Shown piece after piece: positions 21,271 through 33,900 of a stretch of 64,000 nt of DNA. The stretch spans positions 139,736 through 203,735 of the forward strand of contig QAOA01008179.1 in the NCBI GenBank assembly GCA_003255065.1, written 5' to 3'. Numbering within the stretch: the first letter of the stretch is position 1; the number at the start of each line of letters is the position of its first letter. The position numbers were made by a program, and so were the translations under genes. This stretch comes from Cercis canadensis. Its lineage: Eukaryota; Streptophyta; Magnoliopsida; Fabales; Fabaceae. Under the pieces are notes generated by a model. The model was not told where the DNA came from and did not search any database. It worked only from the letters and a program-made list of their open reading frames with translations.

Positions 21271-24200
21271 ATGGCATTCAGCAGTGTTTCTTTCTTCGTT
21301 GTTCTTTGTATCTATTTGATGATTCATAATGCAGCAGCCTCTGCCGATTATGGAACAGCACTCACAAAATCGTTATTGTTTTATGAGGGTCAACGATCAG
21401 GAAAGTTGCCTCCCAATCAAAGATTGCAATGGAGAGCAGATTCTGCCCTCAGAGATGGTCAAGATGCTAGTGTAAGATAATCTAGCTTTATATCTTCTCC
21501 ACCTTCTATTTTTTTCTTTTCTTTTCTGTCTTATACTCACAATGATGATTTTGTTTATGTGATTTTTTGACGTTTTGAGATTTGGTTCTGAATAAAACTC
21601 AGTTACAGACTAGAAATGCATTCGATCAATGCTTGTGAATATTATAACTGACCAATCACTGTGTGAAGATTGATCATATGTGTAACAAATATATATTTAC
21701 AGCAACTAATAAATCTAAAAGCTAGCTATTAAAAAGTTTTACTTATAATTTCTGTTTTAATTATAGTAAGTAACCTGTTTAGTTCTCATAAAACTTTGCT
21801 TTGGTTGTGGCAATTCTTTTGTGACAGTGTCTTTAATGACACTTATTATGATAAAATAAAAAATTAGTGATATTAGTATTATTATAATAACCTTTTTTTT
21901 TTGTAGAATAATAAATCCTGCATATATGTAAAAATACAAAATTCTGTTAATGTGATTCTCTCTTTGATTAATTTATTTGACACAATTGATATACACAGGT
22001 TAACCTTATTGGTGGATACTATGATGCTGGAGACAACTTGAAGCTAGGGTTTCCAATGGCATTCACAATAACAATGCTCTCATGGAGCACAATAGAATTC
22101 AGAGCAAAACTGCGGGCAAAAAATGAGCTCTCTAATGCATTGGCAGCAATCAAATGGGGAACAGACTATATGATCAAAGCACACCCACAACCAGATGTGT
22201 TCTATGGAGAAATTGGTGATCCTGATTCAGACCATGCATGCTGGGAAAGGCCAGAGGACATGACAACCTCGCGAACCGCATTTAGGATCGATAATCAACA
22301 TCCAGGCTCTGATCTTGCTGCTGAGACTGCTGCAGCTTTCGCTGCTGCTTCTATCGTTTTCCGGCAAGTAGACCATGGATATGGCGCCGTACTGCTGAAG
22401 CATGCAATGGATGTACGTAAATTGCAAAATTTAACTTTTAATAAATAGTTTACATCTCTTTGGACAATTACTAATTTACACTGTCAAAAAACTTATAGTA
22501 TTTCTTTTTTGTTGATTTTCAGCAAGTTGGTTGATATTGATTCATAAATTTATGGTTACCCACTTGCATTTTGTTTTCTAAGTGCACATTCCATGTTAGA
22601 AGTCTTTTAACAAGTATATCATATTCATTTCAATAAATGATGTTTTGATAAGAAATCTTCATTTTTTTATATTATATTGTTAAACTTTTGAAATTTATTT
22701 CATAATTTTAAAATTATAAAAATGTTGCATATCACATGTTAAAAAATTGAATATACATGAAATGTTTCATTATTATAATCTTGGAATTATTTATATTTCT
22801 TCATAAGGAAAAAATAAAAAAAGCACTTGTACACTGCCAATGTATTGAATAATAATTCCATAATTCTTTTGAGTGGATTTTCTGATTTTATTTTGTTGAA
22901 CAGAAAGTACTAATCATGAGTCTGTGTATAGAATATGNCTCCGTACTGCTGAAGCATGCAATGGATGTACGTAAATTGCAAAATTTAACTTTTAATAAAT
23001 AGTTTACATCTCTTTGGACAATTACTAATTTACACTGTCAAAAAACTTATAGTATTTCTTTTTTGTTGATTTTCAGTAAGTTGGTTGATATTGATTCATA
23101 AATTTGTGGTTACCCACTTGCATTTTGTTTTCTAAGTGCACATTCCATGTTAGAAATCTTTTAACAAGTATATCATATTCATTTCAATAAATGATATTTT
23201 GATAAGAAATCTTCATTTTTTTATATTATATTGTTAAACTTTTGAAATTTATTTCATAATTTTAAAATTATAAAAATGTTGCATATCACATGTTAAAAAA
23301 TTGAATATACATGAAATGTTTCATTATTATAATCTTGGAATTATTTATATTTCTTCATAAGGAAAAAATAAAAAAAGCACTTGTACACTGCCAATGTATT
23401 GAATAATAATTCCATAATTCTTTTGAGTGGATTTTCTGATTTTATTTTGTTGAACAGAAAGTACTAATCATGAGTCTGTGTATAGAATATGAACTCATGA
23501 AATGTTATCCATGGATTCTCTCTCTCTGTTTTTTTTTTTTTTTTTTTTTTTNTAATTATTAAAATGTTTTTTTTGTCCTTTTCTTATATGAAATTCTATT
23601 AATTGCAGTTGTTCGATTTTGCACGAAATCATCCAGGACTTTATCAAAGTAGTATCCCATCGGCAAAGCAAACATATTCCAGTAGTGGATATCAGGTAAT
23701 CTCTATAATAAAGAATGATAAAATTCTCAAATAATAAAAAATAAATAGAAGATAAAAAGTGTATATAGAATGGTGCGCACCAATTTCTCATGGACTTTAT
23801 CACAGAATCTCTCACGGCGTTAACAATTCGTGAGAAATTTCATGAGAACTTTTACATTTTCTCACGGACTCTATCCATGAGAATGGTCAACACATTAATT
23901 ATCATAGTTGGGACGTTATGTTTTACGGATTTTTCTCATGGTCCACTTGTTCATGAGAAAATCCTTGAGAAAATAGCAACCGTCACTTTCTATGAGAAAA
24001 TCCGTGAAAAATGTCTCAATTTTTTCACAAATTTTTTGTCCGTGAAAAGTTTCCAATTTTCTTGTAGTAAACCCTTCTCATTAATTTTTATTTCTCGCAA
24101 AATTTCCTAGCTAGTTTTCCAAACAGAGTAATTTAACTTTCACCCCTAATTTTCATTCCTTCCAAAATCATTAACTCCATTTTCACCCAGTGCAAAAAGA

Positions 24201-26096
24201 AACCATTAATGTGCTATGGATGAATATTAGGTGAATCAATTTACATTTTCTACGAAATTAATTATGAGAATTGAGACATATATATTATTATGTAACTAAA
24301 ATTTTGATTGAAAGAAAAGTCTAACATTTACTTGCTTGGATAGGATGAATTGTTGTGGGCAGCTGCATGGCTTCACCGTGCCACTCATGCCAAGCAGTAC
24401 GTAGACTACCTCGGCACAACAAATGACACTGGTGGCGTAAGAACAACATTCTCCTGGGATGATAAGTATTTGGGAGCACAGATTCTTGTTGCACATGTAT
24501 GAAATACAATTTAACTACTGAAGGAAACATTAATCGGTTTACTGTTGGCAATTCTTTTTGTTTTAGCTGATCATTTTAAAAAAAAAATAAGATAGTACTA
24601 CTGGTGACGAATCCAAAAATAACTTAATGGGGATTAAAGACAAAAGTGGAAGGGCTAGCCCTCCCCTGAATACGTCAGTAAGTACTACTATGTATTTAGT
24701 CCGATGAGCACATAATCAATGAGTTTATATGATATATGGCATTAAATATCTGCATTCTTTCATTTGCTTATATACAAAAGAAAACAACTTGTTTGGATTG
24801 ATGCATTGTATGGGCATATCCATGCAGCTTGTTTTGGGAGGCGAAGTTCCAGCCTCAGGGACATGGGCTAATTACAAGAACCAAGCAGAGCAATTCATAT
24901 GCTCATGTCTGCAGAAAGCTGGAAGCAATAATTTTCAGATGACCCCTGGGGGTTTGCTATGGTTTCTTCCTTGGAATAACCTTCAATATGTTGCTACTGC
25001 TACATTAGCAGTATCTGTTTACTCCCAATATCTATCAATTGCTAGATCGTCCTTCCAGTGCAATGGTGCCACTGTTAGTCCCTCAGATCTCACAGCATTT
25101 GCCCAGTCACAGGTAATCTATTTAATTCTCTTAACAAGTTGGTTAAGGATTAATCAATTAATGATTTTTATTGTAAATTACAGCAACTTTTAATTTTCAT
25201 GCAAATGCGGAAATGCAATTACTATTTATTTACCGGTAAAATTTAGTTGAAATGAAATGGATGTCCTTTCTATTTTTAGAACTTACAAGAAACTTCTCTT
25301 GACATTTTTTAAAAACACTAGAGAAGAAATCTTTTTTGGGAAAAAAAAGAAAGAAAGAAGAGATCCATCAAATCTTGGCCAAGTATCATATTTACTGATA
25401 TTTAGTGGTGAGAAAATCTTAGGGTGGTTTAACTCACTTGATGATTTCTTTTTCAATTTCACAGAAGAATATATAGTTATTGAAATTTAACAATTATTTT
25501 GCATTTGACCAATATTTGATAGGTTTGTAATTGTTTCTGTTAAAGAAGAAAGTACTATCTAGATTATTTTATAATGTATTTTAAATGTCCAAGAAGGATT
25601 TTGTAAGTTTTGAGGGGAAGTCAGTGAAAATTTTCAGGAAAATCATAGGAAGGGGGATTAGAGTAGTTTAGTTTAATTTTTAACTTCTGTATAAAGACAT
25701 TGCCATGATTGTATACATTGCCTGGGAAGATTTGAAAAAAAAAATATGATACCCTTTCGTTCTTGTCTTGGAATAAATAAGGTGAACTACATACTGGGTT
25801 CAAACCCAAAAAATTTGAGTTACATGATTGGATATGGAACCAATTATCCACAACAAATTCATCATAGAGCAGCCTCCATTGTATCCATCAAGAAGGATCC
25901 CTCACCAGTAACATGCAAAGGTGGCTACGCGACGTGGTTCCAGAAAGACGCACCAAACCCTAATGTATTGGTTGGAGCAGTTGTGAGCCCAGATCAGAAT
26001 GATAATTATGTAGATTCTAGGTCTGATTTCCAACTAGCTGAACCAACAACTGTTACTAATGCACCTTTAGTAGGTGTTCTGGCATATCTTGCTTGA
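21271..26096 (+). CDS. GH9 endo-beta-1,4-glucanase (cellulase), secreted class B type
   Basis: Predicted to cleave internal beta-1,4-glucosyl bonds in cell-wall glucans. Six exons: 21271-21471, 21999-22412, 23609-23695, 24344-24496, 24828-25112 and 25782-26096, all phase 0, giving 484 residues, about the usual length without a CBM49 tail. Residues 1-25 form a signal peptide ending ASA before DYGTALTKS, so it is probably apoplastic. GH9 hallmarks are intact: YYDAGDN (D76, D79), [38 protein letters not shown] (H407, H408, R409) and the Asp/Glu pair [11 protein letters not shown] (D458, E467). GTG at 21238 opens the same frame but is not a plausible start. Intron 2 carries a 551-bp assembly-like duplication that repeats the last 26 bases of exon 2; intron 3 carries a CACTA fragment. 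The intron-2 duplication could mislead automatic annotation. Confidence 0.92.
22387..23491. repeat. 551-bp direct duplication around an N inside GH9 intron 2
   Basis: Copies at 22387-22937 and 22941-23491 are the same length and about 99% identical (a few substitutions such as agcaagttgg/agtaagttgg). They are separated by the N at 22938 and two bases. Copy 1 starts inside exon 2, so copy 2 contains a ghost of the exon end (LLKHAMD) and its donor site. Confidence 0.88.
23771..24069 (+). mobile_element. CACTA fragment in GH9 intron 3
   Basis: The right end reads ATTTTCTTGTAGTA, the reverse of a CACTA terminus (TACTACAAGAAAAT). The body is packed with the same sub-terminal word family (TTTCTCACGGA, TCCGTGAGAAA, CATGAGAA) as the complete element at 27256-29096. 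No matching left terminus is visible, so it is probably truncated. Confidence 0.7.
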
Positions 26097-27255
26097 GTTT
26101 CTTAACTGCATCACTAGAATTGCTTATCAGGAACCGTTCATAATAATGTGTATTGATGTTCCTGTCTTAGTAAATTTTTGAATAAAATATGATGTTTCTC
26201 TTTTATGAAATTTTGTCTTATTATCACCATGTGCAGTGGACTCCATTTTACACCAATGCTCATATATATTGTCCTCTTCAATCTGTTATCACTGTTGCTG
26301 GCTATGTTTAAAAAAGGAATAATGCCCTACATTTTAGTTCAATTTACTTAAACTTTTATCATAAATGAAAGCATCGTTCTTTAGAGGAAAAGAAACCATG
26401 ATATAACATTTCTTATAAACAACACTTCTCAAAATACTCAAATCTAACATATATTCCAGCCAAAGAAAAAAATCTAACACATTTATAATGATCTATTTAT
26501 ACACTATTTTTATTCACATTACACAATTTGAACATTTAAGTTTAACTAAACTCACTAAAATGGCATAGGGCCTCAGTGATTCGGTTTCTTGATGTGGAGA
26601 TATCTCTGCCACAAAATAGAGAGCTAGTAGGCCTTATTCTTCTGATCAAAGAGCAACGTAACTCCCTATTCATCTGAAGTCGTATTTTAGTATATTTCAA
26701 AGACATTTTGAGCCGACTACTACCTTGAACGATAAATCACTACAAATGTCGGGAATACTATAAATTTGATCTAACAGCTTTAGCTTGAGTAGTGTGAAGT
26801 AGTATACAAAAGAGTAGTGTACTTACCTTTTCTCATTTATCATTTCATTCGACTCAATTGATAAGATGAATGGATTTCATTTCATTACTATCAATATGAT
26901 TTGTTGTAAACGACATGTAGCAGACGCTAAAAACCATATTCTCTCATGTTTTCTAAACATGCATGAATTCCATTTGGGTTGAGATTAGGGTGCAGGGAAC
27001 ATTACTTGAAGTCTTAAACCATATATATGCCGTAGCTTTTTTTGTTTTCTGATAAAAAAAAACAGAGAAATCCTTATAACAAGGTTACTTTTAGGGAGTT
27101 CAATTTGTTATCGATCTGGAAGCTAGTGACAAGCCGTTTGGTTCTGAACTCTATTGGCGGTGTTTATTTTGTTTTTGTTTTTTGACATTGTAAAAGGGAA
27201 AAAAAGGTACAATCACAAAAAAAATCATGTTTCATATATTACACTAGATCGCAAA
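26097..27255. other. 3' flank of the endoglucanase and spacer
   Basis: Probable 3' UTR with an AATAAA-like word at about 26181 (gaataaaatatg). The rest is AT-rich and shows no coding sequence or RNA gene. Confidence 0.5.
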
Positions 27256-29096
27256 CACTATAAGAAAATTGTCATTTTTTCATGGACAAAATCCATGAGA
27301 AATGCGTTTCTCACGAATTTTCTTATGGAATTTGGGGTGTGAGAAAAACCCACATGACAAAACCTTTTTTCACGGATAAATTAATCCATCAGAAATTTCT
27401 CATGGAGTTTCTCACGGTTAAATATTTGTTATACGTGAGAATATCTTACGCAAAAGTGGTGGATTTTCTCACAGATGTTAGAACAATAAAAACAGTAATT
27501 CTTAAAGTTAACCCCAACCCCCAAACTCTAACCCCTTAACCCCAAACTCCTAAAACCCTTACCCCTAAACCATAACCTTAGCCCCTAAACCATAATCCTA
27601 AACCTCATAAACACTAAACCCTCAACTTAAACCCTAACCCTTGACCCCTTAAACCCTAAACCTTAATCCTAAACCCTTTTTCTAAAACCTAAATTACCAT
27701 AACCCAAACCTCAAATACTAACCTTGAACACTAAATTCCTAAACCCCTAACCCTAAACCAAAAATTTGATAGAGTCTCCCCTAAAACTTAAATAATCCAA
27801 GAATTAAAAATTCCACACAATTACACATGAACTTAGTCACAACAAAACCATTCATTCCATAACTTAAAATTAACTTCATGTATAAGTAAAAATTACACAA
27901 CAATAGGCATGATTCCCAAACTATGATGAAATAAATTAAATAAAATGGTGGCTGCATGCGACATGTAAGATTAACATTTCTCTCTTGTTTCCTAATTAAA
28001 TAAACCAATAAGTCATATGCCAATAAATTGCATATTTATATTATAGTGTAGCAATTTACTAGAATCAACAAAGGTAATACAAACGAGTGCAATCAAACAT
28101 AGCATGCCAAGCCAAGCCCAAACTTCCATTTTCTAACATAAGCATAGTTTAAGATTTCAACATGGTTAGATTAATAACACATGCCAAGCTTCAACAACCT
28201 CTTCTAAAAAACAAGCCAAGCTCAAGCTTTAAGCATTTCACTTGGCTTGGCTGGATGCAGTGATTTTAGTTGAGCATACAAAATGCTATTCATAAGTATA
28301 AGCTCTAAAAGTAGAGAAATGTCTAATATCAGATGCATCACAGCAACTGATTAACACGCTAAAATTATTACAAAATGAATTGGTCTTATGGTGATTTGGG
28401 GTTGTTTAAATTATTGCAAGAATTAAGCATGAATAACAAATATGAACAATTTACATCTCTAATAGCATTAGAGTTCTGTAAAAGAAATTATCTATAAAAG
28501 GGTTAAATTGTAGAGAAGCTCGGATAGTGGAACCTACCTCAAAGAGCAAGTAATAAGAAAAGTTAACCGGTAAGTTCAAAGATGAAGTCCTTCACCGCAA
28601 AACCCAACTTCAAGGAGGAAAAATGGCCGGAAAACGCCTTGGGAGAGACAGAGAACTTCGGAGAGAAGAAATTGAGTTTTTCTGAAAATGGAGGCTGCAA
28701 TAGTGGGAGGAAGAAGAAATGCAGGTTTTCTCATGGACTTTCTCATAGAATTTGTCCATGAGAAAAAATCTTAGAATTCAAATTTTAAGTGAAATGGTGC
28801 ACTTTATTTTTCCCACGAACTTTCTCATGGAAAATTGAAGTCTGTGAGAAAGTTTGTGAGAAATCTCAAATTTTCTCATGGGAAGTGTCCGTGAGAAAAC
28901 TAAAGCATTTATGGAGACAGTTGTGGCTTCATTTCTCACGGAATTTGTCATGGACTTTTCTCATGGACTTATTTTTTCGTGAGAAAATATCAACAATAAT
29001 ATTTCGTGAGAAAATCCATGAAAAATGCAAGGTTTTTCTCACAGACTTCCTATTCGTGAGAAGTTTCCATTAGTAAAAACCAATTTTCTTGTAGTG
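27256..29096. mobile_element. Non-autonomous CACTA (En/Spm) DNA transposon, 1841 bp
   Basis: It starts CACTATAAGAAAATTG and ends CAATTTTCTTGTAGTG, a plant CACTA terminal inverted repeat. It is bordered by AAA at 27253-27255 and AAA at 29097-29099, the 3-bp target duplication of the superfamily. Sub-terminal regions hold many direct and inverted copies of a TCTCACGGA/TCCGTGAGAA-like word on both sides, the usual transposase-binding layout. The interior includes a degenerate CCCTAAA-type tract at about 27505-27760 and no transposase gene. Confidence 0.88.
27505..27760. repeat. Degenerate telomere-like tract inside the CACTA element
   Basis: About 250 bp of variants of CCCTAAACC, CCCTTAAACC and CCCCAAACT in one orientation. 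It resembles a decayed plant telomere repeat (CCCTAAA) but has irregular period and composition. Confidence 0.7.
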
Positions 29097-29480
29097 AAAT
29101 CGCATAGAGAAAAATTATAAGATGTAATTTGTTCTATTGTGATAATGATATTTAGACTTACCTTTGTCTGTTTTTCTTTGTTCTCTTTTGTACCAAAAAA
29201 AGTATAAAAAATAATGTAAATTCAACATTATCAACCATAATATCACCTACTAACAATTAATTACAACTTTTTATTTTTTATTTTTTTGGTAACCCAGGAA
29301 CTAAGGTCTAATCCCAACTTTTGGATGGAGCCAAATTAAGCAAATCTAGGGCGAGTCATTCTTGCTCCAGTGGTCCCGCTATTGAAGCACCTATAGCTAT
29401 AATTTTGTGTATAAGAGTATTTTAAGACCCTCATTTTATGAATGAGATGTCTCGAACACAAGACTCTCTTATGACTAAAA
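29097..29480. other. Spacer, nothing firm
   Basis: Non-coding. The patch 29281-29475 has a moderately complex sequence (for example tggtcccgctattgaagcacc) that could be a dispersed-repeat fragment; I cannot assign it. Confidence 0.35.
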
Positions 29481-30496
29481 GGCCCTATTTGGATAAGCTG
29501 ACTTATGGCTTATTTGAGTTTCTTTATTACAATAAGCACTTATATAAACTAAAAGAAGTGTTTGGATTTATTTTTAATAAGTGCTTATTTTCGTAAGCCA
29601 AATTTTGAAGCTTATGAAAATAAGCTAATGCAGAAGCTCATTTGGGCTTAACTGGTCATGAGTTTACAATAATTTTTCTCAAAATTGCCCTTGATGAAAT
29701 TAGAAAATTCCAGCACACATGTTTTTTTTTTTAGAGAAGAACTTTTCTTCTTCTCTTTTTCTTCTTCCTTGCTTCTCCTCTACCGTCTACACACGATGTT
29801 GGGTCTCCTCTATCATCTTTACTGTCGTTAACATTTCCTTTCATTGTGTTGTTCATTATTTTCACTTGCATTTGAAAGATTGAAAATAGAGAACTGTTGG
29901 CTGCATTATTTTTTTGGGTTTCAAATTTTTGTTGGGTTTCACTATTTATTTTGGGCCTTACAATTTGAACCATTTAAGCATGGAAGCTGAAATTGCAGAA
30001 TTGCTACCATCCCCATCTCCAAGCCGTTTCGGAGTCAAGAATGAGTTCCAAATGACTGAAACAAACCAAATAGCAAAGCATATAATTTTTTACTTTGAAC
30101 AATGTAGTTTTTGCTTAAATATAAGCCCCAAAATGGTGCTTCTCCTCTTATTCGAAATACCTGGCCTAAAATCTCCCATTTTCTATCAAAGAAATGTGGC
30201 ACCCAAATATTGCCGAAGCTTTGGTTGGTGCGGTACCAGCATTATAACATTGTCTTTCTTCAAAAATTTGTTGAATAAGTGTGTATAAAAGAAGTGCTTG
30301 ATTCTTTTAGTAATTGACATTGTTAAAAGTACTTGTATAGTTAGTCATCAAAACATTTAAATTTAATAGAAAAACACTTTTCAAATTGAACATCCAAACA
30401 CAAATTAACTCATTTTTAAGCTACTTATTGCATTAAAATTTATGCATTAAGCTCTTTTTATATAAGTCTTTAATTAAACTGTTTATTCAAATGGAG
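29481..30496. mobile_element. Probable MITE-like element upstream of the sacsin gene
   Basis: The left edge GGCCCTATTTGGATAAGCTG and the reverse complement of the right edge CTCCATTTGAATAAACAG are imperfect inverted repeats. Both arms carry further words such as ACTTATATAAA and ATAAGTGCTTA. The flanks read actaaaa and ttttagt, so the exact border and target duplication are ambiguous. The open frame at 29914-30288 inside it matches nothing I know. Confidence 0.5.
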
Positions 30497-30937
30497 TTTT
30501 AGTTAGTAATTACAAATTATTTTTGTTATAAGAAAGTTAATTATAATATATTAATTTCTCTATATATTATATAATATATAAGGATTTGATTTAAAATTAT
30601 TCTAGACATGCAATACATATATACCTTTAATATTTAGGAAGTGGAAAATAAAACTTGGCTTGAGTCTTGACTTTTTCATTTTTGCCCTCTGCATAAGCAT
30701 CCGGAGTTGAAAACGTCTAGACGAAAGACGACATCTTCACAGCATAAACCAACCCGCGAAAGTCTTCAACAATACAGTGTCGCTTTGTGTCGGTTCCTTC
30801 CGTCATGGTTGGTGTTGCCACTGTCACACCACAAAATCCACTCACCCAATGATACCATCTCTCCTACTTACAAACCATTTCCCATGCTCTAGATTACACA
30901 ATTCGCCGGAAAACAAATCCGAATTTCGCCGGAAAAT

Positions 30938-33900
30938 ATGGAGTCTCCGGCACCGGAATCGATCTTCCTTGAAGACTTCGGTCAGACGGTTGACCTGACC
31001 CGTCGTATCCGTGAGGTGTTGTTGAATTACCCCGAGGGAACCACTGTGTTGAAGGAGCTGATACAGAACGCAGATGATGCTGGTGCCACTAGGGTGTGTC
31101 TGTGTCTGGACCGGAGGTTCCATGGCTGTGAATCGCTCTTGTCGGATTCGTTGTCACAGTGGCAAGGCACTGCGTTGTTGGCGTATAACGATGCTGTTTT
31201 CACAGAGGAGGATTTCGCCAGTATCTCCAAGATAGGTGGAAGTAGTAAGCAGGGACAGGCGTGGAAGACTGGTCGGTTTGGGTAATTTCTTTCTTCAGTT
31301 TCACAGTATATGATGAAAAATTTCACATTGGGTATGATTAGTTTGATTGTGATTGTTAAATACATTGTTTGGATAAACAATTTGTAATTTTGTATAGACT
31401 AATGAATTTTCATAAAGATGGTATTAGATTTTGTTTTTCTTTATCTATGCGTGGTCTCATGTTTTCTGTGTGTTATTCTAGCTGTATTCTGGTATATCAT
31501 TTACTTTTTTGTCTAACATATTATGGTAAAAGTAAAAACTGCAGGTGGACTTTGTTTACAGGAATCCCAAAGTTCTGATGATATGAGAATGGCATGTTTT
31601 GCTTTTTTTTATGGCTAATTATTAATGTATGCTGTCACTGAGAGTTTAGTAATCTACAGTTTGTCATGTTAGATTTCATATCACTATGATATTTGGGTTC
31701 ATAATATTTCTCTAATCTTCCTTATTTTTCTTTTCCACTTTGTTTTTTAGGGTCGGATTCAACTCAGTGTACCATTTAACTGATCTCCCCTCCTTTGTGA
31801 GTGGTAAATACGTGGTATTATTTGATCCTCAGGGTGTTTATCTTCCAAAAGTTTCTGCAGCAAATCCTGGGAAGCGGATTGACTTCACTAGTTCCTCAGC
31901 TATCTCTGTCTACAAGGACCAGTTTTTTCCGTACTGTGCTTTTGGTTGTGACATGAAAAGTCCTTTTGGTGGAACTTTATTCCGTTTTCCTTTGAGGAAT
32001 GCTGATCAGGCAGCCAGAAGTAAGCTCTCAAGGCAAGCATATTCAGCAGATGACATTTCCTCCATGTTTATTCAGCTCTATGAGGAAGGAATTTTGACAC
32101 TCCTTTTCCTCAAAAGTGTACTGTGCATTGAAATGTATGTGTGGGATGCTGGAGAGCCAGAGGCAAAGAAACTTTATTCATGCTCTGTTAGTCCAGAAAC
32201 TGACGACATAGTATGGCATCGGCAGGCGTTACTCAGAATGTCTAAGTGTATAAATACTACTACTAGTGAAGTGGATGTGTTCTCCTTGGACTTCTTAAGT
32301 GAGGCGGTATGTGGAGTTGAAACAGAGAGGAGAACAGAGAGATTTTTTGTAGTGCAAACCATGGCCTCAGCTTCTGGTAGGATTGGTTCTTTTGCTGCTA
32401 CTGCATCCAAAGAATATGACATCCACTTACTGCCTTGGGCATCAGTTGCAGCATGCATATCTGATAATTCAACAAATGTAATTTGCAATATCTTCTACTT
32501 CATGTCTTCTGCTGTGCCATCCCTTCTCTCTTTCTCTTACACACACAGACACACACAAAAATTCAACTTGATACTGATTCTGTACCCTTAAGTTAACCAA
32601 TTGTAGGATTAACTGTTACTTATCTGTATGCATGAACATATAGTTGAATTTAGTGCTCCATTTTTCTGTGATTTTAGTTCATCCAGCAGACATCAATGCC
32701 ATTTTTTGAATTTTTGTGTTCAAATATTCTAGTCATATTAATCATCCGATAGTCTTTAAACTTCCTGAGCTTGTTAACAAAATTTGAGGAGCTTTGCTTA
32801 CTCAGTTTAAAGGTTTTTTTTTTTTTTNTTTTTTTTTTTTTTTTTTTTTGTGGGGTGGTGGGGAGGGTAAAGTTTTATTCTGAAATGCAATGCTTGCTGT
32901 GGCTTTCAGCTTGGTGGTTTTGATTATAAAGGAATACTAGAAGTTTAACGACCAGTTAATGCCTTTATATATCTCATTTTGTTGAACCATTCTTTTGGCT
33001 TCGTTATGGCATTCTGGTAAGGTTGTTTCAGGAGTGTATCCTCAACAGGCCTTCAAAAGGGTTGGAAGACTGTAGTAGTTTGATACCTTTTTCTGTTTTT
33101 AATCCTTTTATTTCTCGGCTTTCTCTTTGTAGGATGTTTTATCCTATGTTAAATGTTTTCAGTTTTTCCTTTTGTTTTTAAGTAGTAAGATTCTTCTTTG
33201 TCATCCTAAAGGAAAAGTTAGACTACAACCTTCAATCCAGCTTTGGATTTTGTTGTGCTTTAGATTTTGTTCCTATTTAACAGGTGTCATTGTGGTGAAT
33301 CTTTGTTGATATGTTATGCTCTCAATAACACATCAATTGGAACTCATGCTTGACTCTTTAGGTGTCTAAATAAGAATATGATCAATGTGATAAACTTTAA
33401 CATGACAAAAGATATTAGAGCCCAAGTTCAGTTAGAATGCAGGGGCTCACAGGCAGCACAGGAGATGCTGAAAGCTCTTCCATTGTCCTCATTGGGGCAT
33501 GAATGAAACCTTTAAAGTAGGTGAATTGTCCTATGCAAACTTCCCTCCAAACACCAGTGACGCATTCAGATCACTAACCTTGAACTTTCCAGAACATCAT
33601 TGTAGTATACATTGTAGATTGGTGGGGAATGACAATCTATGACAGTTGTCATCTAAGTCTATTTCATAGAATGGTGGTTGCAATCCATAAAATATCTACA
33701 ACTTCATCTCAATGACCATCTTTTTTTTTTCATTTTTGGGATAAAAGCATCTCCATGACTGTTTTCTTATATACCAAAGCACCGTGGTTGCTTTTTGGTA
33801 TATCCATTGTGGCTTCTGCATTATTCTCTTTGCAAGCTTCTAATGTATTGCATAAATTGCTTCATCATCTTTTCCATCTCTTCTGTGTCTTGAGCCCATG

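Noticed and set aside
22941-22966. A second, duplicated exon in the GH9 gene
   Set aside because: It is a copy of the end of exon 2 inside an N-flanking duplication and has no acceptor site of its own.
29914-30288. 124-codon frame upstream of the sacsin gene
   Set aside because: It lies inside a MITE-like element and resembles no family; no splice or promoter context.
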